A stretch of DNA of 64,000 nucleotides from Pyrenopolyporus hunteri (lineage: Eukaryota > Ascomycota > Sordariomycetes > Xylariales > Hypoxylaceae), in the NCBI GenBank assembly GCA_902806595.1, contig CADCXC010000011.1:372001-436000 (forward strand), given 5' to 3'. The translations under genes and the position numbers were made by a program. Positions 43,920 to 55,624 of the stretch are shown here, in pieces. Position 1 is the stretch's first letter. Each line of letters starts with the position of its first letter. Below the pieces are notes generated by a model. The model did no database searches. It worked only from the letters and a program-made list of their open reading frames with translations, and was not told the DNA's origin.

Positions 43920-45051
43920 TCACTTCCTCTTCTTCCTCCCCCCCACAACGGCCTGATGCGTCAAATTGGCTCGCGCCGCGGTGCCCTGCCTATGGACCTG
44001 GCCCCTCTTATCCCAGACGGGGCTGCGGCCCTCGACGACGGCGACGAGCTCCTGGGCGAAGCGGGTGGCGAACTGGGCGCGGCCGGAGCCGACGGAGCGC
44101 TTGCGCAGGACGGCGTCGAGGATCCAGACGACGGCGGTGCGGCGGCGCGCGCGCACCGCCAGCGGCTCCGGCACGTCCAGGCTCAGCCCGCCGCCCGCCG
44201 CCCCCTTGATGCTGCGGATCCGGATGATGGGCGCCACCGAGTCGATCGCCAGCGTCAGGTACAGCAGCGGGTTCAGCGGCAGCTGGTGCGCCGGCGGCGC
44301 CCCCGGGAGAAGCGGCCGCAGCGGCGACACCCGCGGCGGCGGCGAGGTCCGGAGGTAGTTCAGGATGAGGCTCATGTGCTGTTGCGGTCCGTGTTAGCTT
44401 GTGCTTATTTACAGACATACATACATACGTATATATATATGTCTGTCTTCTCTTTCGTTTCGGTTCCCGCCCCACCCTTCCCCCTTAATCCCACCCGCAC
44501 CGAGACGGGGGGGAAGTAGAGGAAGAATGAAATGGATGATATAAACGTACCCTCTGCGCCTTGCTCAGCTTCCCGTCCCTCATCAGCAGCTTCGTGACCT
44601 GGTCGACCACGGGATGGTACCTGTCCTGCAGCTTCTCGTGCTTGCCGAGCTTCTCCGGCATGCTGAACAGCAGGCCGCTGTCGTCCTCGCCGTCGATGTC
44701 CAGGCCCGCGGCCGCCCTCTCGAGCGCGTCGATGGCCTCGGAGTTGAGGAAGTTGGGCGCGAACACCTCGGGGGACCTGGGCTCCTGCTTCTTCACTTCT
44801 CCTCCGGGCCCCGAGGCCGATTGCGACGCGAGTATGGAGGCTTCGTCGGACTGGTAGCCGGGTGGTAGTCGCGAGGTCGTGTCGTTTGTGTATCCTCTGC
44901 TGAGTACTAGGCAGGTCGGTAGATGTGCCGTTTGCGACTGCGGACGGGCTGCTGCTGCTCGAAGGGCGGATGTGGTATGTGTTCGCCGAGTCCGTATGCT
45001 GAGATTCCGGACGGCGGTAGAGGCGCCCCAGGGGCTCAATTTGCACGACAT
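43920..45051 (-). CDS. Mitochondrial small-subunit ribosomal protein uS7m
   Basis: Two exons, 44551-45051 and 43920-44378; 319 residues. The first 50-60 residues are rich in Ser, Thr, Arg and Ala (STAVRNLSIRTRRTHTTSAL), a mitochondrial import signal. The mature part has the S7 fold: VTKLLMRDGKLSKAQR, then after splicing HMSLILNYLRT, LTLAIDSVAPIIRIRSIKG and AVRARRRTAVVWILDAVLRKR, ending in a basic tail. It binds the 3' major domain of mitochondrial 15S/16S rRNA (Rsm7 in yeast). Coding DNA is markedly GC-rich compared with neighbours, which creates many shadow frames on the other strand. The start Met gives a presequence of normal length; an upstream in-frame Met would add 20 residues. Confidence 0.92.
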
Positions 45052-47937
45052 GGTGTCAATTCCGGTTATGTAGGTGTACGCATCGGTTGAATGTCTCGTC
45101 CCGACTTCCAATGCCTCGTGTTTACCCCTATTTGTGCCGTCCCCCGTGCGACGTTCGTCGGATTGATGGTGATGTTCCGGCGAAAAATGTTATCTGATGA
45201 TGGAATTCGGCGATATCTTGGCCCGCAGTTGATCCGAAGCACGGACCATCCAGCTACGGTACCCACGTTTTATTCTTTCTCTCGTTAAATGGTGGGATGG
45301 CGGGGCAACATGGAGTTTCGGATTTGGAGAGCAGAACCCCGCCACAGCTGCAGTGTTATGTAACCACATACAAGCCACATCTACTGTTTCACAGCCACAG
45401 CAGTTCATCTGTCAGCCCCTTATGATATGTCTCTTTTCCTCCCTCTTTTTTCCCCCCGCGATTCGGTTATTAAGTAATACAGCCCCTAGACAATCTCGCG
45501 TGTTATGCTTAAATTCTCTATTTCCGTCTATTGTCATTTGTCTTTTTTCAGACCTTCTCTTTGTTTCCTTTCGTCGGAGTATTCCCTCGTCCAATAGTCC
45601 AGCAATCTAGAACCCTTCTATTCTACGTATTATAGGGGCTAATAAGCCCTTCGATCTTCTTTCTCCCTATTATAAGTCCACCCACCCATTCATTGCTTGT
45701 AGATCCGGTTCCCCCTCCCCTCCCCCAAAAAAAATCCTCCTACTGCTACCTTTTCCCCCACGCGGGTGATGGGCGCGGATCATAACAGGGCTATACATCC
45801 CTAGGGTTGACCCCACCATGTCCACGTCTGCTGCTGTGTGAAGTATATACCACACGCATGCAGCTACCTAAGGGAGGGGAACTCGAGTAAGGTCCCTGGA
45901 ATTCGGCACGGATTCCTGACCATGTCCTCGAGGCTTCGCTCTCGCTTGCTCGCCCTCTCACCCTCTCACCCTTTTTACCTTCTAGTCCTTTCGTCCCCCC
46001 AGTTCCTGTTGACGCCTGTCGAGCGGAGACGTGTCTCATTATGTGAGGACGCCTTCGAACGGTCAAAGACGGCCCCAAGTTAGGGCATAATACTATAAGA
46101 CATACTCATGTCTCGAATCTTCACTAGAACCTGCCGGCGCTGCGCCGCATCGGCGCCTCTGAGCTCATTCTTGACTCAGTCTCGCCCATTCCTTCGGCCG
46201 CCGTCTGGGATGGGAGCGTGCCGTGGACAACGCTGGTCATGCGACACCCCGGTGGTTGCAGGTGATGGCCGCCGCCTTGTGCTGCTAGCGTGGCCGTGGA
46301 AGCTCACCGGTCCAACTACGCTACTTCGGGGTTCGTGAGGCTACCATCTAGAGTAAGGTTCGCTCCGCCTGTTGGGGCCCAGGACCCAGATCCGCGATGG
46401 CGTAATAATGGAGCACATGACCTAGCTTGAAACCCGGAGGTCGTATGCAGTCTCCATCGTCAGCTTATCTGTATAGCTGACCATGGGAAATTCTGCAGTC
46501 GAAACCCGCCGAAGACTAGAAATTCATATATCGACGGATACGTGCACACCCCCCATCATCGTTCCGTAAACCGGCGCATCTACGGTATACTCGATAGAGG
46601 TGTGGCGGCGCATTTGCATAGTAGGGCAGAGGTACAGTACTATTAGGTTAGTAGGTTAGTAGGTTAGTAGGTTAATAGGTTAGCTTACGTCTCGTCCCTG
46701 ACTGGCGTTGCATTTATTTCTATCAGACGAATTTCAGGAGTGCATGCATGCATACGAATGCTACAGTAAGCAGGAACATCGACACCCACAAACCCTCGAT
46801 ACCATATGTTTCGAGAAGAGTGTACCATCGCGTCATCTAGATGATTTTAAACATGCCGGGGCTTTTTTTTTTTTTTTTTTCCTATCCTTCTTAGCTTCGT
46901 TGGAAGAAACAAAATAAATCATATGGAGGGGAATGCAAAAAGCAACGACAGCATGAACGTTAAGAGATCGGCGTCATTCATTAGTCCTGATCAAGTGATC
47001 CATATCCTATCCCAATTTCCCATTCCGGCTCGTCCTCTTTCGCTAGATATAAGCCGTTGCTTTTTCGTTTTCCTTCGCTCTTTCGCGAATGTCTTGGTTT
47101 GTTCCGTAACCAAACCCGAACGAACCCAATAAAATACCACCCTTGTCATTATTTGGCATGCGGTATGGGTCCGTGAATTCGACAAAAAGGAAAACAAAAA
47201 AAAAATATAATAAAATAAAATAAAACAAAATAAAATAAAACAAAATAAAAGACCGATCGAGCGATGGTGCCCCCAATTTGCTTTCACAATGAGGCCAAGC
47301 TTTGCTTTTTCCTCATCCCGTCCGTCCCATCATCATTTCCAAAAAGTCATGTGGAAGAGGTTGAAACGAAGAGAAGCAGGAAAGAAAATCCAACGCAATC
47401 CCACCCGCGTCTCGTTTTCTGAGAAACGACGAAGTGGCCCAAGAATCCAAGTCCTGCGCCTTATCCTCGCAAGCAATCCCTGCCCTTTTTCAGCTCCGTT
47501 CCCGGTGATGATCCCCCGCCGTCGTAGTGTAAAACACGCCTTCGCTACCTGAAAAATGTTCGTAGCGGGCCGGAATACCAAGTCCCCAGAGTCGTGCCCA
47601 TTGGAAACCAATCAGTGAACCAGGAACCTGCGCCGAGTTTGTAGATGCTCATGTAATTGCTGTCCCATCCTCTTTTTTCTTTTCCCTATTTCTCGTGTCC
47701 TTGCCGTGGGGCAGCCAGATCCTTTCCCAAACTCCGGTTTGCCAGTATCTTACAGAACAGGAAGTTCAAGTCGTAATGCGAGGAGACAACCCCAAAACCT
47801 ATCGTCGGGGGGTATTGAAGTGAGAAATCGCGTATATTGGGAAGGAGGATGAGGATGAGAAGCCACGCACGCCGGTCGGCGACGCTAAGTCGAAACGTCG
47901 AATTGATACGTGGTCGGTTACTTTCCCGAGGAGCCGT
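45052..47937. other. Gene-poor stretch
   Basis: Promoter side of uS7m at left and 3' side of the dsRBD gene at right. Simple sequences: TTAGTAGG array at 46643-46683, poly(T) at 46863-46880 and an AAAAT/AAAAC-type array at about 47196-47249. A short frame at 46108-46338 begins like a mitochondrial presequence but leads nowhere. Nothing else supported. Confidence 0.5.
46643..46683. repeat. TTAGTAGG tandem array
   Basis: Five near-identical octamers, TTAGTAGG with one TTAATAGG variant. Confidence 0.85.
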
Positions 47938-48336
47938 CTACCAGGTCGCCGACAAGTTCGCTTGGTTCGAAAGCCAGTTCAAGGCCGCCTCCGCGGCGTC
48001 CTCCCTAGCATTAGTGATGTTCCTCCCGTCGTACCAGTAGCGCGCTTCGATTCGTTTGCCGTACACGGTAACTATGCTGGACCAAGCGGTACGGCCACCT
48101 AGGCATCGAGAGGAGCTTAAGTTAGTTACCGCCCGTTAGTGCCAATGGAGAAACATAGGCTTACCGCGCCTGTCGGATACGATCTGGAAGTGCGGAGCCT
48201 GGATCTGGTATTCGCGGCAAACCTCTGGCCGAGCAGGTTAGTCAGTGCTACGAGAAACTCCGAGCGTTGTGTTTGTCCCACCTGCCAGCCGGTCTTGCCA
48301 CGGCGTGTTCGAAGCCTGTTGTTGTGAGGACGACAT
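47938..48336 (-). CDS. Small dsRNA-binding-fold protein
   Basis: Three short exons, 48282-48336, 48165-48224 and 47938-48098, give 91 residues with GT-AG introns (57 and 66 bases; a CTGACTAAC branch site in the first) and exact phase closure. None of the exons is visible as a long frame. The translation reads WQDRLAEVCREYQIQAPHFQ, then VSDRRGGRTAWSSIVTVYGK, then YWYDGRNITNAREDAAEAAL and NWL: alpha-beta-beta-beta-alpha with the order and spacing of a single dsRBD, covering nearly the whole protein. The C-terminal helix has AREDAAEAAL where classical domains have KKxAKNxAA, so RNA binding may be weak or altered. Similar lone-dsRBD proteins of 80-110 residues are common but uncharacterised in ascomycetes. 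No functional partner is adjacent. Confidence 0.8.
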
Positions 48337-51300
48337 GGTGATTGGATATTCTTTTTTTTCGTGTACGAGGCAATGGGAGAAGCTAAGACTTTGGGTGGAT
48401 GCGTATGTCCTTGCGACGAAGAACTATGATAACCAAAAATGTGTTTGTATGATGTGGATGAAAGGAGAGAGCAACACTCGAGACCGGCTGGAAGATCAGG
48501 GACGTGTATATACCTTATATATTCGAAGCAAAATGGGTTCCCTCGCGTCTTCTAGATTAGGAAAGGAGAGACACACGGCCGGCAGCATGGACGAAGGATA
48601 ACCATCTATGTAGGCGTATAGGCATCAAGGGGATGGAAAGCGAAATCAAACCCGCGACTGGTGAAGAGGCGGCGGGTGATGTGGCAGGAAAGGATTAGTT
48701 AGCGGCTGTCTAGCTGTTTGCGCAACGGTGCGGTACGGCTGTGGATGGGAGATTATTCGGCAGACGAGGCGGCATCATGCATCGTGTATGTGTACGTGGT
48801 GGGTGGGCGACAGGTCCAGCTCTAAAGAGGCGTAGATGTGGTGGAAGAGGAGGATGAGGTAGGAAATAAACGACAATTCTCATTGCCGATATAAGTTACG
48901 AGTGAGCATACGAATTCCCTTGTTGAATATACATAACTTGCTTACTAGGGTCAATGGGCCTGGGGAAGGAGACACGGGAAGCAAACATATCGAAGTGGGT
49001 TGAAGGATTGCTTTTTTTTTTTTTTTTTTTTCCCTTCTCTCTTCTTGTCTTCTCGTTTCTCCTCTTACCATGGTGTGTTAAATCAGCTTCACCAAGGTAT
49101 GTATCTTCACCTCGTACGAGGTCGCTTCGGGGTAGGCGTAGTCGGGTACTATACTTAGCTCCGGTAGGGTAACAAGAATGTCATCCTCAAGCATGAAGAG
49201 GCATGGTAATCGGTAGGCTATGGAATACATGTACATCGAAAGAGAGCGCAGGAAGACGATGAACGACGGGATAGACATTGACGGCACGCACGCACACACA
49301 CACATACACATACACATACGCACCCTGCCTAGGCGTTAGCCCCATGGAGCAGGGTACGTTAAGGCAATTGATAGAAAGAAGACGGGTGTAGGTGCATCCG
49401 ATATATGCAACCTTGGACGCGGGTTGATGATAACCTGCATACTCCATACACAAGCGATGTGCGTAGGTAGGTTTGAAACGACGTAGATGAGAAAAAAAGG
49501 AAAAAGATTAGAACACCGTACCATTCGTTGTGCGCCCAAGGTCGGGGCGGGGCCTCGGGGGGTGCAGCCTGTGACAGCTTCCTGCGAGGACTTCGCAGGC
49601 ATGCGAGCAAGAAGCAGGGAGCAAGAAGCAGGGAGCAGGAAGCAGGAAAAACGCAAAGCAGATGGCCGACGTATTGCTGTCAAACTTGACGTAGGGGCCA
49701 ATGTCATGCCATCATCCCCAAGTTCGGAGATATTATGCTCAAGGAGTCGCACTGCGCTGCCGTAGCAGGGAACCAATATGCGCCGGAGCATGTACATATG
49801 CGTCTTATTACGCGGCTTGTATGACAACCAAGCGCTGGGGTGGCTGACCAGCTTTTGACAATCTGTTTCAACCCGATAGCCGGGAGAGCATATTTACGTC
49901 CAATCAGATGACTAACGAAGCGTGTCTGAGAGAACCCGAGTTAAGAATAGTAGGGCTCGGAGCGCGCAGGAGACCCATTCGAAGGGCCAGGCGTGGAAGC
50001 CTTTGATTATTGAGCGACGATTCAGACCCAACAACGTGGTTGAGCCGCGCCACGACGGACAGCTACCGCCGTTGCGACGTTCTGACATTTGTGATCAATA
50101 TCGAAGAAAATTCCCCGAGTCCTAAGGCGTACTTGTACTATTGGAGCACAGCCCGGGCTCGACGTCTAATTCTATCAATATGTATCCGAGGCCGACTGCA
50201 TGTCCATGTTTGCAATGGGAAAGCGTGGTTTTCTCAGGCGTACTGTTTTCTGCCTGACTTAGTGCATTGGATGCATTGGTTATTGACGAAATGATGACTG
50301 CCGTAGACGCCTTTCTGCTTGCCGAGTTATTGTTAAATGTTTGCTTTTTTTTTTTTTTTTTTTTTTTTTTTTCCTTTCCTTTTCCTTCCCTCCTCCGTCC
50401 GACAGGGGGAACTGTCAGGGGCCTTGTACCAAATTTCGACCCAATTGATCGGAACACACAAATATAATTGGATGGGCTAACAACAAGCATGCAGAGAGAT
50501 CAAGGAACGGCTGGTGGCATAGCGACAACGGCGATATACAGTACACGACATCTCGTTTGAGAAGTCCAGCTTGGGTATAGAAGAAGTAACTTGCCGGGGG
50601 GCCACGTTCTTCTCTGACCTTCTGTTAGGCCGGGTACTCGGTAAGTGGTTAGGCATGAACCGGGTTGGATAACATATGGTGTTATTGGTGTTCGCCTACG
50701 ATTGCTGCGAAGACCCCTGACGGTATGTCTAAAATGCGGGCTAAAGCAAGATCAAAGGTGAGTATTGCTTTCCCGGATTGGTCGTAGGAGCCGGTGATCG
50801 TCGACCTGGTCCTGCTCTTCACGGCCAGGCACACGGTATGCAAGAGCCAAGGAAAGGCACCCGACATTCGTGACTGGCGAATCGAATATCCAAGGAGAAG
50901 CCGGCCCTGGTAGACCGGTCTAGGGAATAATCGTAGGGAGATGAAATTACCTTACTTTGCATGTTCTATTGTAAATAGACGTAGCCCGTTTCTTAAGACT
51001 TCTTCCGTTAGCTTTTCCCATAGCGAAAAGATAAGCCATTTAGTCCATGGCCATTTCGATTTACACATCAGGGCGTTAGTATGACACGGGCGGAATACCG
51101 AATCTCAGCGGGCGTGATCTAGTATCTAAGCAAGAAGTGAAAGCAGGGCGCATGTTAGTAGCATCCTCACGATGCTGGCGGAGATGGCCTCAGCTGCAGG
51201 CCATGATAATCATGTGCGTTGGCATCAGATAGGGCAGATGCATATTCTTCAATATTCTCTTCATGTGTCAGCCCTGCATACCGCAGTTCTGCTGCGAGTC

Positions 51301-52565
51301 CCCGGTTCGTTATACGGATAGCCATATTTGACTGGTGGCTTGCATGCGAATGGGAGAGAATGAAGATTTCAGGCGTAGCACACTGGCCTAATCGACCCGC
51401 TAGTATGGATCGTCGGATATGGAGAGACATGGAAAGGGGTATTACCGGGACGAACGTAGAAGCCCTGCATCGCCGGTACTATGTCCGGGAAGACAGAAGG
51501 ATGGTAAAGTAGGTAATTCATTCGGCCGAGACTGGGCAAGCGCTGCAAAGAGCAGGCCCACGCATTTCGTGCTGATGTGGAGGACATAACATCCTTGCGA
51601 AGATCCATCGCTGACACTCACCTTATCTAAGTACATATTAATATAAGGCTTAGCCACAAGGATGCGTAGAATAAGCAGAGCGTCTACATCTTGCTGGGGT
51701 TGGGTACGTATCTGATAGTGAAATCAAACAATAGATGAGGCCGCTTCGAGAATCCGACGAAGGAAGACCGGGACGGACGGGCGGCGGCGGATAGGCGTAC
51801 CGTAATAGTAATGACACGCAAAGCAGACCTGCTAGACGTTAGGATTCGTGGTCCTTGGGTAGGTACCCTTAAGCATGGCCTTCCTCGCTAGGTATTATCT
51901 GCGCTAGGGGACCAGCGTGACGCCGCGGGAGCGTCTCATCTGCCTCGCGATACCTGATGGAGTTAAGCAGCGGCTATTACCACGGCTGCGAGCCATGCAT
52001 ACATGGTTAGCTGTCTCGGCCATCCAAGCAGATCATGCTGCCAGCAGATGTCAAGCAGGGCCGGCTTTAGATTAAGGCAGCTTGCCCCGTCCACACATCG
52101 GGACACTACATCGCCCAGTTTTGTGGCGCGCTTCCGTCTGCCCAAGGACATTAGCACTTGGTTGAAGAAAAGCATGTAGGCTAGGCCGTAAGTAGGCAAC
52201 TGCGGATAGACGCCAGGCAGATTATCTGGCAGAATACCCTACGCGTTGCAGTGGTTGGATGAACGGCGAGTGACACGGCATGGAGGAATGGTTCTTATTG
52301 TCACCCGTCATTCGGCTAGGGGTCCCGCTGCTCATCGCCTTTCAGATGCGTCTGTCATATTGATAAGCGACGAGTCGAGTCCGTGCTAGATTGAGATATT
52401 GCACTGCGTACAGGACGAGAAACGAGGGAATCGCAAATGGCACCGAGAGATGACGAAGAGTTAGAAGGTGATAATGCAGGGACTTGCATCGGATGTGAGC
52501 TGTCAATTGGGTAATCACCCAGGACATATGTATATACTTATGTAAGTGCCGGGTATATAGTTAAG
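48337..52565. other. Gene-poor stretch
   Basis: About 4.2 kb without a supported gene. Contents: poly(T) at 49012-49031 and 50345-50372, a CA/CATA array at 49290-49320 and an AGCAGGGAGCAAGA-type minisatellite at 49607-49646. No tRNA or transposon protein recognised. Confidence 0.5.
49607..49646. repeat. AGCAGGGAGCAAGA minisatellite
   Basis: Nearly three tandem units of about 14 bases. Confidence 0.7.
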
Positions 52566-53540
52566 GCAGTTGTGGCGGCCCATAAGGGCCACTTTGCCAA
52601 AATCAAAAAAATGAGTTTTAGCTATGCTTATTATGGAAGCATAGCACAGACCAATCGACTTATAATTGCTAAAGGAGTACTTGAAATTTGAATATTTCAT
52701 TAATGAAATTACGGATCATGACGACCTTATCAAATTCCTATTGATATGACTAGCTTTAGAAGTTAGCGATTACATTCGTATGAACTTTCAATTAAAGAAT
52801 TTACTCACATGTACAATTTTCTTTTTTTGAATATTTTTGAGAGAAGGTATGGAAATGAGCCTATTCGCACATATGGGCTATATGAAGAAAGTAAGTATGA
52901 AGAAAGTAAGTATGAAGAAGTAAGTATGAAGAAGTAAGGATTGGCGGTATTGTCATTTGTACAAGAAATTGTATTCTAGGAAGAATTGTATTCTAAGAAG
53001 AATTGTATTCTAAGAAGAATTGAAGCTATCCCCATAGTAGGCGAACCACCTAGGTAGGTAGGTAGGTAGGTAGGTAGGTAGGTAAGTAGGTAGGTAAGTA
53101 GGTAGGTATCTACCTGCTGCGGGAATAGCTTCAATTCTTCTTAGAATACTATTCCTCGTACTAAGCTAGCCATGCCAACTACCTACTTACCTACCTACTT
53201 ACCTACCTACTTACCTACCTACTTACCTACCTACTTACCTACCTACTTACCTACCTACTTACCTACCTACTTACCTACCTACTTACCTACCTACTTACCT
53301 ACCTACCTACCTACCTTCATTTTTACTAAAGTTATGACTTACCTAGAAATCTATACTGATTTCATCTATTATATTACAGTACACTCCTAGGAAAATAGCC
53401 CATCTATACGCATATATATTCGTAAAACAAGAATGTACCGGTCTATGAATGGCCAGTGCTGTAAACCTTACCCTTTTAGGAAGTATTCGACCTCAATTTT
53501 TGATTTTGGCAAAGTGGCTCTAATGGGCCACCGTAGCAGT
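52566..53540. mobile_element. Non-autonomous element with terminal inverted repeats and nested arrays
   Basis: The left end (52566-52612) and the right end (53497-53540, reversed) share GGCCCAT, then GCCACTTTGCCAAAATCA followed by a run of A, with few mismatches over about 45 bases. The roughly 975-base interior has no transposase. It holds two direct-repeat families (GAAGAAAGTAAGTAT at 52881-52938 and GAAGAATTGTATTCTAA at 52968-53020), a 29-base hairpin whose arms are 53005-53033 and 53121-53149 with one mismatch, a TAGG block in the loop (53050-53109), and a long CTACCTACTTAC array at 53178-53316 that is the reverse complement type of the TAGG block. The ends suggest a Tc1/mariner-like MITE, but the exact termini and any TA duplication are not clear. 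Confidence 0.6.
53178..53316. repeat. CTACCTACTTAC dodecamer array
   Basis: About eleven perfect 12-base units, ending in plain CTAC tetramers. Confidence 0.95.
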
Positions 53541-54474
53541 GGATTCTCAAGGGTTTTCGAATCAAGTCCAACGGAACCGGGCGGCTTTGCGGATGCCCTC
53601 GTTCCTATTTGCGTTTCAAAGATGGTGAGAGTTGTAGGGTGGAAAGATTAGAGCCAATTAATCAGAGTACAATGGAAATTAGAAAAGCGACTTCGATTGA
53701 CAGCCCCAGCGCTTGGCGGGCACGTTCAAGTTCGGCCGTAGACAACCCCGGATTCCGTGTACTTAGGGTAGGTACCTAGGTACCTAGGGACCTATCCTGG
53801 TCGTATACCGTAAGCCAGCACGTGGATGAGAGCACATGCGTGTCCAAGTTTTACCGAGGATTCTTCCTGGTTTCAATCTCATTCCAGCTTCGCTCTTGCT
53901 TCCTACGTAGGTACATACAAGTACGCAGGTACATATTTGCTTCACTCAACCAGATTAGGAAATGCCCACTATAAGTAGTTCTAAAGTCCAATGTATTAGT
54001 TTAATGGTTGCCGACCTAGGTAGAACATCACATTTATTCTAAAGCTTAAGATATAATAAATCGGGAACTACCAATCTCCTTCCGTTTTCAGCGCGTAGTA
54101 ATACCTAGTAAATTATAACGAGAATTTATACGAAGCTGTTATATTATCATACGCATGTTCCAGGTACCTAGGACTTAATACGTACATGTAGTAAGACCTC
54201 CATATATACATAGGTGGTATACGAGCATGACCTTAAATGTGGGACCAGGGGTACTTCTGCCTCGGCATCTCAATTCCAACCCATTTCCCATCATGAACGT
54301 CTTATAAGATTCTCCCTGCGGCTTTGTTGCTTACGCCCAGTTGGCCTTTTTCGTTTCTATATTATCGATTTCTCGTATTTACCTCATTTCCTCATCGTAA
54401 TCGTAGCAGGGTATCGAAATTCCCAAGTTCCAGCAATATAGACAACACATAAGACGTCCAGTCAGGAAGCAAAG
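53541..54474. other. Intergenic, promoter side of nitronate monooxygenase
   Basis: AT-rich with a TAGGTACC palindromic run at 53767-53792. No gene. Confidence 0.5.
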
Positions 54475-55624
54475 ATGCCGTTCGACACCGAGCTGACGCG
54501 CCGCCTGGGCATAAAGATACCTGTTGTACAAGGTGGGATGCACCATGTTGGCTATGCTGAGCTGGCTGCTGCCGTGTCAAACGCGGGCGGCCTGGGGATT
54601 ATTACAGCTCTCACCCAGCCCACACCCGAAGACTTGAGGAACGAGATCCGGCGGTGTAGGAAGATGACCAAAAACCCCTTCGGCGTCAATATCACCCTGC
54701 TGCCTGCTCTCGCGCCCCCGGACTACGGCGCCTACGCCCAGGTTGTGATTGATGAGGGTATCAAGATCGTCGAGACCGCAGGTAACAGCCCCGGCCCAGT
54801 CATCTCTCAGCTGAAGAAGGCTGGTATCATCATTCTCCACAAGTGCACCACCATCAGGCACGCGCAGAGCGCAATCAAGCTCGGTGTCGATTTCCTGTCC
54901 ATCGACGGGTTCGAATGCGCAGGGTGAGTAAAACCAGTAAAGCCTGTTTTCGGGTCCCATTTCGAGTCTCTTTGTTTGGTCGCGTAGCTGAAACGCAGGT
55001 TGCGATGGGCAGACACGTGGGCGAGTCAGACATCACCAATTTCATCTTGCTTACCAAGGCGCGCCAAACTCTCAAGGTGCCCTTCATCGCCTCAGGGGGT
55101 TTCGCTGACGGCCAGGGCTTAGCCGCAGCCTTGTGTCTCGGCGCCGAAGGCATCAACATGGGCACTCGTTTCATGTGTACTGTCGAGGCGCCCATTCACC
55201 AGAAGATCAAGGAGGAGATCGTCAAGGCCCAGGAAACCGACACGGCCCTGGTAATGCGGAGATGGACCAACACCACGAGGCTGTATCGCAACAAGGTGAC
55301 CGACCAAGTCATCAAGATTGAGAAGGAGAGCAAGACGGGCGAATTTGCCGAAATTGCCCCCTATGTGAGTGGCAAACGAGGCCGGGAGGTTTTCCTCAAG
55401 GGAGACCCTGAGTATGGTGTAAGTCGCGCGATGCCCGATATCCTCCTCGTTACCTTTAGTAAGCTCGTTAACATAATGAATGATAGGTCTGGACTGCTGG
55501 ACAGGTCATTGGTCTTATTCACGACATCCCGACGTGTGCTGCTCTATTGAGCAGGATAGAGAAGGAGGCGGAAGAAACATTGGCCTCGAAGCTTGCATTG
55601 ATCAAACCCCAGAGTAAGCTATGA
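54475..55624 (+). CDS. Nitronate monooxygenase (2-nitropropane dioxygenase family)
   Basis: Three exons, 54475-54923, 55013-55418, 55487-55624; 330 residues. FMN-dependent TIM-barrel enzyme that oxidises alkyl nitronates such as propionate-3-nitronate. Visible: the opening IKIPVVQGGMHHVGYAELAA with the phosphate-site VQGGM, NAGGLGIITAL, NPFGVNITLLP, the Gly-rich FIASGGFADGQGLAAALCLG, and GAEGINMGTRF. The conserved catalytic-region His is restored only by splicing (SIDGFECAG|H, His151), which fixes the first acceptor at 55012. Length is slightly below the fungal average of about 350-380 but no domain is missing. It is probably a nitronate or antioxidant detoxification enzyme; no linked pathway genes are adjacent. 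Confidence 0.92.

Noticed and set aside
43956..44519. Long plus-strand frames opposite uS7m
   Set aside because: They are Arg/Gly/Ala-rich shadows of GC-rich coding DNA on the minus strand, where the ribosomal protein is clear.
46108..46338. 76-codon frame starting MSRIFTRTCRRCAAS, like a mitochondrial presequence
   Set aside because: It leads to no conserved domain and no plausible following exon was found.
53178..53316. Regular repeats that superficially resemble a CRISPR array
   Set aside because: Units of 12 bases are contiguous without spacers and the host is a fungus; this is a minisatellite.
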